The position numbers were made by a program, and so were the translations under genes. 8,282 bases of DNA, from the NCBI GenBank assembly GCA_005788205.1, contig SXYT01000090.1:1-8282 (forward strand). The letters are read 5' to 3'. This stretch comes from Actinomycetota bacterium (GTDB taxonomy: Bacteria; Actinomycetota; Acidimicrobiia; Acidimicrobiales; Ilumatobacteraceae). The notes beneath the pieces are model-generated. The model did not search any database. It saw nothing but the letters and a program-made list of their open reading frames with translations, and was not told where the DNA came from. Position 1 is the first letter of the stretch, and each line of letters starts with the position of its first letter. Below, piece by piece: positions 5,709 through 8,282 of this stretch.

Positions 5709-6347
5709 ATGGCACAAAAAGCGATCGTCGGCGAGAAGGTCGGCATGACACAGGTGTGGGGGGATGACCAGCGCGTCATTCCCGTCACCGTGCTGCGCGT
5801 CGAACCGGCACGAGTCGTCCAGGTGAAGACCAACGACCGTGACGGATACAACGCACTGCAGGTCACATACGGAAGCAAGAAGGCTGACAAGCTCACGAGG
5901 CCGGAGGCGGGTCACTTCGCCGCCGCCAACGTGGAGCCCGGGCGCCGTCTCGTCGAACTCAGGCTTGAGTCCGTCGACGGTTTCGAGGTCGGCCAAGAGA
6001 TCGGCGCGGACACCCTCGCGGCCGGCGAGAAGGTCGATGTCACCGCAATCAGCCGCGGCAAGGGTTTTGCCGGCGGCATGAAGCGCCACAATTTCAGCGG
6101 CCAGGGTGCCAGCCACGGCAACCACAAGCACCACCGTGCGCCGGGCTCGATCGGCTCGTGCTCGTTCCCGGGCCGCGTGTTCAAGGGTCTCCGCATGGCG
6201 GGTCACATGGGCAACGAGCAGGTCACCACGCTGAACCTCGAGGTCGTCCAGGCAGACCCGGAGCGTGGCCTCCTCCTCATCAAGGGTTCGGTACCCGGCC
6301 CGAACGGCGGCGTTGTCATCGTGCGCAACGCAGTGAAGGCGAAGTGA
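5709..6347 (+). CDS. rplC: 50S ribosomal protein L3
   Basis: L3 is an early-assembly 50S protein whose long loop reaches towards the peptidyl transferase centre. The product has 212 residues, normal for bacteria. It opens with AIVGEKVGMTQVW, the family signature. It carries the basic loop SRGKGFAGGMKRHNFSGQ with GASHGNHKHHRAPGSIG (115-149) and then PGRVFKGLRMAGHMGNEQVT (154-173). Gln132 in SGQGASHG matches the glutamine that is methylated in E. coli L3. It is the first gene of its cluster here, after a 223-nt structured leader, because rpsJ is not in its usual place in front. rplD starts 5 nt after its stop. Confidence 0.98.
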   Translation: MAQKAIVGEKVGMTQVWGDDQRVIPVTVLRVEPARVVQVKTNDRDGYNALQVTYGSKKADKLTRPEAGHFAAANVEPGRRLVELRLESVDGFEVGQEIGADTLAAGEKVDVTAISRGKGFAGGMKRHNFSGQGASHGNHKHHRAPGSIGSCSFPGRVFKGLRMAGHMGNEQVTTLNLEVVQADPERGLLLIKGSVPGPNGGVVIVRNAVKAK

Positions 6348-6352
6348 TCAAC

Positions 6353-6970
6353 ATGGCATCAGTCGACGTCAAGAACGCAAGCGGCAAGAGCGCAGGCTCG
6401 GTCGACCTCGCGGACAGCCTCTTCGGTGTCCAGCCGAACGTGCCCGTCATGCACCAGGTCGTGACCGCCCAGCTCGCCCACCGTCGCTCCGGCACGCAGA
6501 GCACGAAGACCCGCGCAGAAGTCGCGGGCGGCGGCAAGAAGCCGTTCCGCCAGAAGGGCACCGGCGGCGCCCGCCAGGGCTCGATCGTGGCCCCGCACTA
6601 CTCGGGCGGCGGCATCGCGCACGGCCCGAAGCCGCGCAAGTACACCCAGCGCGTGCCGAAGAAGATGGTCCGCCTCGCACTCGCCTCGGCACTGAGCGAC
6701 CGCCGCAGCGAGGGCCGTGTGGTCGTCGTCGACACATGGGGCTTCAGCCAGCCGAGCACGAAGGACGCCGTGAAGGCGCTCGCGGCACTCGGTCTCACCG
6801 GCAAGGTGCTAGTTGTCGTCAATGCCGCCGACGAGACCGCCGTGAAGAGCTTCCGCAACATCCCGGACGTGCAGATCATCATCACGGGCGAGCTCAATGC
6901 CTACGACGTTCTCTGCAACGACTGGGTCGTGTTCGCCAAGGACAGTCTCCCCGCACAGAAGGATGCGTAA
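6353..6970 (+). CDS. rplD: 50S ribosomal protein L4
   Basis: L4 is a 50S assembly protein whose extended loop lines the exit tunnel; in E. coli it also represses its own S10 operon. The product has 205 residues. The open frame extends further upstream into rplC, but the ATG at 6353 is 5 nt after the rplC stop and gives the usual N-terminus. The tunnel loop is clear: TRAEVAGGGKKPFRQKGTGG plus ARQGS (53-77), followed by GPKPRKYTQRVPKKMVRLALASALSDR. The C-terminal globular part ends in ELNAYDVLCNDWVVFAKDSL. Translation is probably coupled to rplC. If the leader upstream of rplC is autoregulated, this protein is the first candidate effector. Confidence 0.98.
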   Translation: MASVDVKNASGKSAGSVDLADSLFGVQPNVPVMHQVVTAQLAHRRSGTQSTKTRAEVAGGGKKPFRQKGTGGARQGSIVAPHYSGGGIAHGPKPRKYTQRVPKKMVRLALASALSDRRSEGRVVVVDTWGFSQPSTKDAVKALAALGLTGKVLVVVNAADETAVKSFRNIPDVQIIITGELNAYDVLCNDWVVFAKDSLPAQKDA

Positions 6971-6973
6971 GCG

Positions 6974-7264
6974 ATGAAGGATCCCCGCGACATCATCATC
7001 CAGCCCGTGGTCTCTGAGAAGAGCTACGGCCTCATCGAGCAGGACGTCTACACCTTCCAGGTGCACGTCGATGCCACCAAGCCCGAGATCCACGATGCCA
7101 TCGAGGCAATCTGGGGCGTGAAGGTGCTGAAGGTGAACACCCTCAACCGCAAGGGCAAGGTCACCCGCACACGCAACACCAACCGTCATGGCCAGCGCCC
7201 GAACACGAAGCGCGCCATCGTCACCCTCGCAGCGGGAAGCAAGATCCCGCTGTTCGAAAGCTGA
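6974..7264 (+). CDS. rplW: 50S ribosomal protein L23
   Basis: L23 sits at the polypeptide exit of the 50S subunit and docks trigger factor and the signal recognition particle. The 96-residue product is full length. It has IIIQPVVSEKSY at the N-terminus, where Glu15 corresponds to the trigger-factor-contacting glutamate (E18 in E. coli). DATKPEIHDAIEAIWGVKVLKVNTL (33-57) and the basic loop KGKVTRTRNTNRHGQRPNTKRA follow. The start ATG is 3 nt after the rplD stop. AAGGA (6959-6963) inside the end of rplD is a possible ribosome binding site, 10 nt upstream. Confidence 0.98.
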   Translation: MKDPRDIIIQPVVSEKSYGLIEQDVYTFQVHVDATKPEIHDAIEAIWGVKVLKVNTLNRKGKVTRTRNTNRHGQRPNTKRAIVTLAAGSKIPLFES

Positions 7265-7271
7265 GAACACC

Positions 7272-8108
7272 ATGGCAATCCGTAAGCGCAAACCGACCAG
7301 TGCCGGTCGCCGTTTCCAGACGGTGTCCGACTTCAGCGACATCACCAAGTCGACCCCGGAGAAGAGCCTTCTCGCCCCGAAGTCCTCAAGTGGTGGGCGC
7401 AACTCCTACGGCCGCAAGACCGCCCGTCACCGTGGCGGCGGCAACAAGAACCAGTACCGCATCATCGACTTCAAGCGCGTGAAGGACGGTGTGCAGGCCA
7501 AGGTCGTCGCCATCGAGTACGACCCGAACCGCACCTGCCGCATCGCGCTCCTCCACTACATGGACGGAAGCAAGGCGTACATCCTGGCCCCGAAGGGTCT
7601 CGAGGTCGGCATGCGCGTGGAGAGCGGGCACGGCGCGGACATCAAGCCCGGCAACGCCCTGCCCCTGCGGTACATGCCCGTCGGCACCGTGGTCCACAAC
7701 GTGGAACTGCGCCCCGGCCAGGGTGGCAAGATCGGCCGTTCCGCCGGGATGGCCGTCCAGCTGGTCGCCAAGGACGGCGACTTCGCCACGCTGCGCCTTC
7801 CTTCCACGGAGATGCGCCGTGTGCTGCTCGACTGCCGTGCCACCGTCGGCGAGGTCGGCAACAGCGAGCACGAGCTCATCAAGATCGGAAAAGCCGGCCG
7901 CAACCGCTGGAAGGGAGTGCGCCCGCAGACCCGCGGTGTCGCCATGAATCCCGTCGACCACCCGCTCGGTGGCGGCGAGGGCAAGACCTCCGGTGGCCGT
8001 CCTGCGGTCTCGCCGTGGGGCAAGCCCGAGGGCCGCACCCGCAACAAGAACAAGTCATCCCAGTCGCTCATCGTTCGCCGGCGTCGTACTGGCAAGGGAC
8101 GGAGGTAA
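7272..8108 (+). CDS. rplB: 50S ribosomal protein L2
   Basis: L2 is a core 50S protein at the subunit interface, needed for subunit joining and peptidyl transferase activity. The 278-residue product starts at the ATG at 7272, 7 nt after rplW; the longer open frame upstream overlaps rplW and is not the real start. Seen in order are KPTSAGRRF (7-15), SGGRNSYGRKTARHRGGGNK (40-59), YRIIDFKR, IEYDPNR, YILAPKGL, GQGGKIGRSAG, LDCRATVGEVGN and RWKGVRPQTRGVAMNPVDHP (212-231). The functionally important histidine (His229 of mature E. coli L2) is kept as His230 in VDHP. The next motif reads PLGGGEG with Leu232, where E. coli has histidine. The C-terminus is basic (RRRRTGKGRR). The GGAGG ribosome binding site for rpsS overlaps its last codons. 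Confidence 0.98.
   Translation: MAIRKRKPTSAGRRFQTVSDFSDITKSTPEKSLLAPKSSSGGRNSYGRKTARHRGGGNKNQYRIIDFKRVKDGVQAKVVAIEYDPNRTCRIALLHYMDGSKAYILAPKGLEVGMRVESGHGADIKPGNALPLRYMPVGTVVHNVELRPGQGGKIGRSAGMAVQLVAKDGDFATLRLPSTEMRRVLLDCRATVGEVGNSEHELIKIGKAGRNRWKGVRPQTRGVAMNPVDHPLGGGEGKTSGGRPAVSPWGKPEGRTRNKNKSSQSLIVRRRRTGKGRR
8101..8105 (+). promoter_or_regulatory. Strong Shine-Dalgarno GGAGG for rpsS
   Basis: GGAGG lies in the final codons of rplB, immediately before its TAA, and 6 nt before the rpsS ATG. It is the clearest ribosome binding site in the window and fixes the rpsS start. Most other r-protein genes here have only weak purine-rich stretches, so they probably rely on coupling. Confidence 0.8.
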
Positions 8109-8111
8109 TCC

Positions 8112-8282
8112 ATGTCACGCAGCCTCAAGAAGGGCCCGGTCGTCGACGAACACCTGCTCAAGAAAGTCGACGCTGCCAACGCGTCGGGCGACCGCAAGGT
8201 CATCAAGACATGGTCACGTCGTTCGACGATCGTTCCCGACATGGTCGGTCACACCATCGCGGTGCACGACGGCCGCAAGCAC
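8112..8282 (+). CDS. rpsS: 30S ribosomal protein S19, N-terminal part
   Basis: S19 is a 30S head protein that works with S13 near the A-site tRNA and in the intersubunit bridge. The first 57 codons are present before the window ends; the family is about 90 residues. MSRSLKKGPVVDEHLLKKVD, VIKTWSRRSTIVPDMVGHTI and AVHDGRKH are all standard. It starts 3 nt after the rplB stop with a strong GGAGG upstream, keeping the normal L2-S19 gene order. Confidence 0.97.
   Translation, partial: MSRSLKKGPVVDEHLLKKVDAANASGDRKVIKTWSRRSTIVPDMVGHTIAVHDGRKH

Noticed and set aside
6158..6352. Upstream extension of the L4 reading frame into rplC
   Set aside because: The extension overlaps conserved L3 coding sequence. 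The ATG at 6353 gives the normal L4 N-terminus and length.
7188..7271. Upstream extension of the L2 reading frame into rplW
   Set aside because: The extension overlaps L23 coding sequence. The ATG at 7272 gives the family N-terminus MAIRKRKPTSAGRR.
7962..7970. L2 has Leu232 in the DHP-x-GGGEG motif where E. coli has histidine
   Set aside because: The functionally important histidine is the preceding one (His230 here), which is intact. As I recall the family, the altered position varies among phyla (His, Met, Leu, Phe), so this is probably lineage variation.

Overview
This is a GC-rich window from a bacterial chromosome. The r-protein sequences look actinobacterial: S10 ends in a DSLQRIELPAGVDIEIK-type tail, and L2 carries the GGGEGKTSGG...SPWGKPEGRTR signature. 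Codon use is strongly C/G-ending. I would place it in Actinobacteriota, possibly an acidimicrobial-type lineage, but the lineage below phylum is a guess.

Layout. (1) Positions 1-583 hold the end of a str-type operon: the last 64 codons of tuf (EF-Tu), then rpsJ (S10) only 5 nt downstream, closed by a strong intrinsic terminator. (2) Positions 642-5485 hold four non-ribosomal genes: a membrane-anchored HtrA-like serine protease with a PDZ domain (+), a phytanoyl-CoA-dioxygenase-type Fe(II)/2-oxoglutarate oxygenase (-), an acyl-CoA synthetase (+) and an alpha/beta hydrolase (+). The oxygenase and the synthetase are divergent around a 71-bp intergenic region rich in inverted repeats. The synthetase and hydrolase look like a two-gene operon. 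(3) Positions 5486-5708 are a 223-nt non-coding leader with several hairpins. (4) From 5709 to the window end lies the S10/spc-type cluster rplC-rplD-rplW-rplB-rpsS, tightly packed, co-directional and cut off inside rpsS.

The main structural point is that rpsJ, normally the first gene of the S10 operon, is here attached to tuf and separated from rplC by about 5.2 kb of unrelated genes plus a terminator. The rplC-led operon therefore needs its own promoter and control, or read-through from the synthetase/hydrolase genes, and the structured leader is where such control would sit. The oxygenase, synthetase and hydrolase could act on one lipid, isoprenoid or steroid-side-chain substrate (hydrolysis, CoA activation, hydroxylation), but that link is inference from proximity only.

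Other points of interest are a perfect 28-bp palindrome inside the oxygenase gene, a GATGTCCCC element preceding both divergent genes, and a codon-usage break in the middle of the hydrolase gene. I saw no tRNA, rRNA, CRISPR array, insertion sequence or prophage gene.
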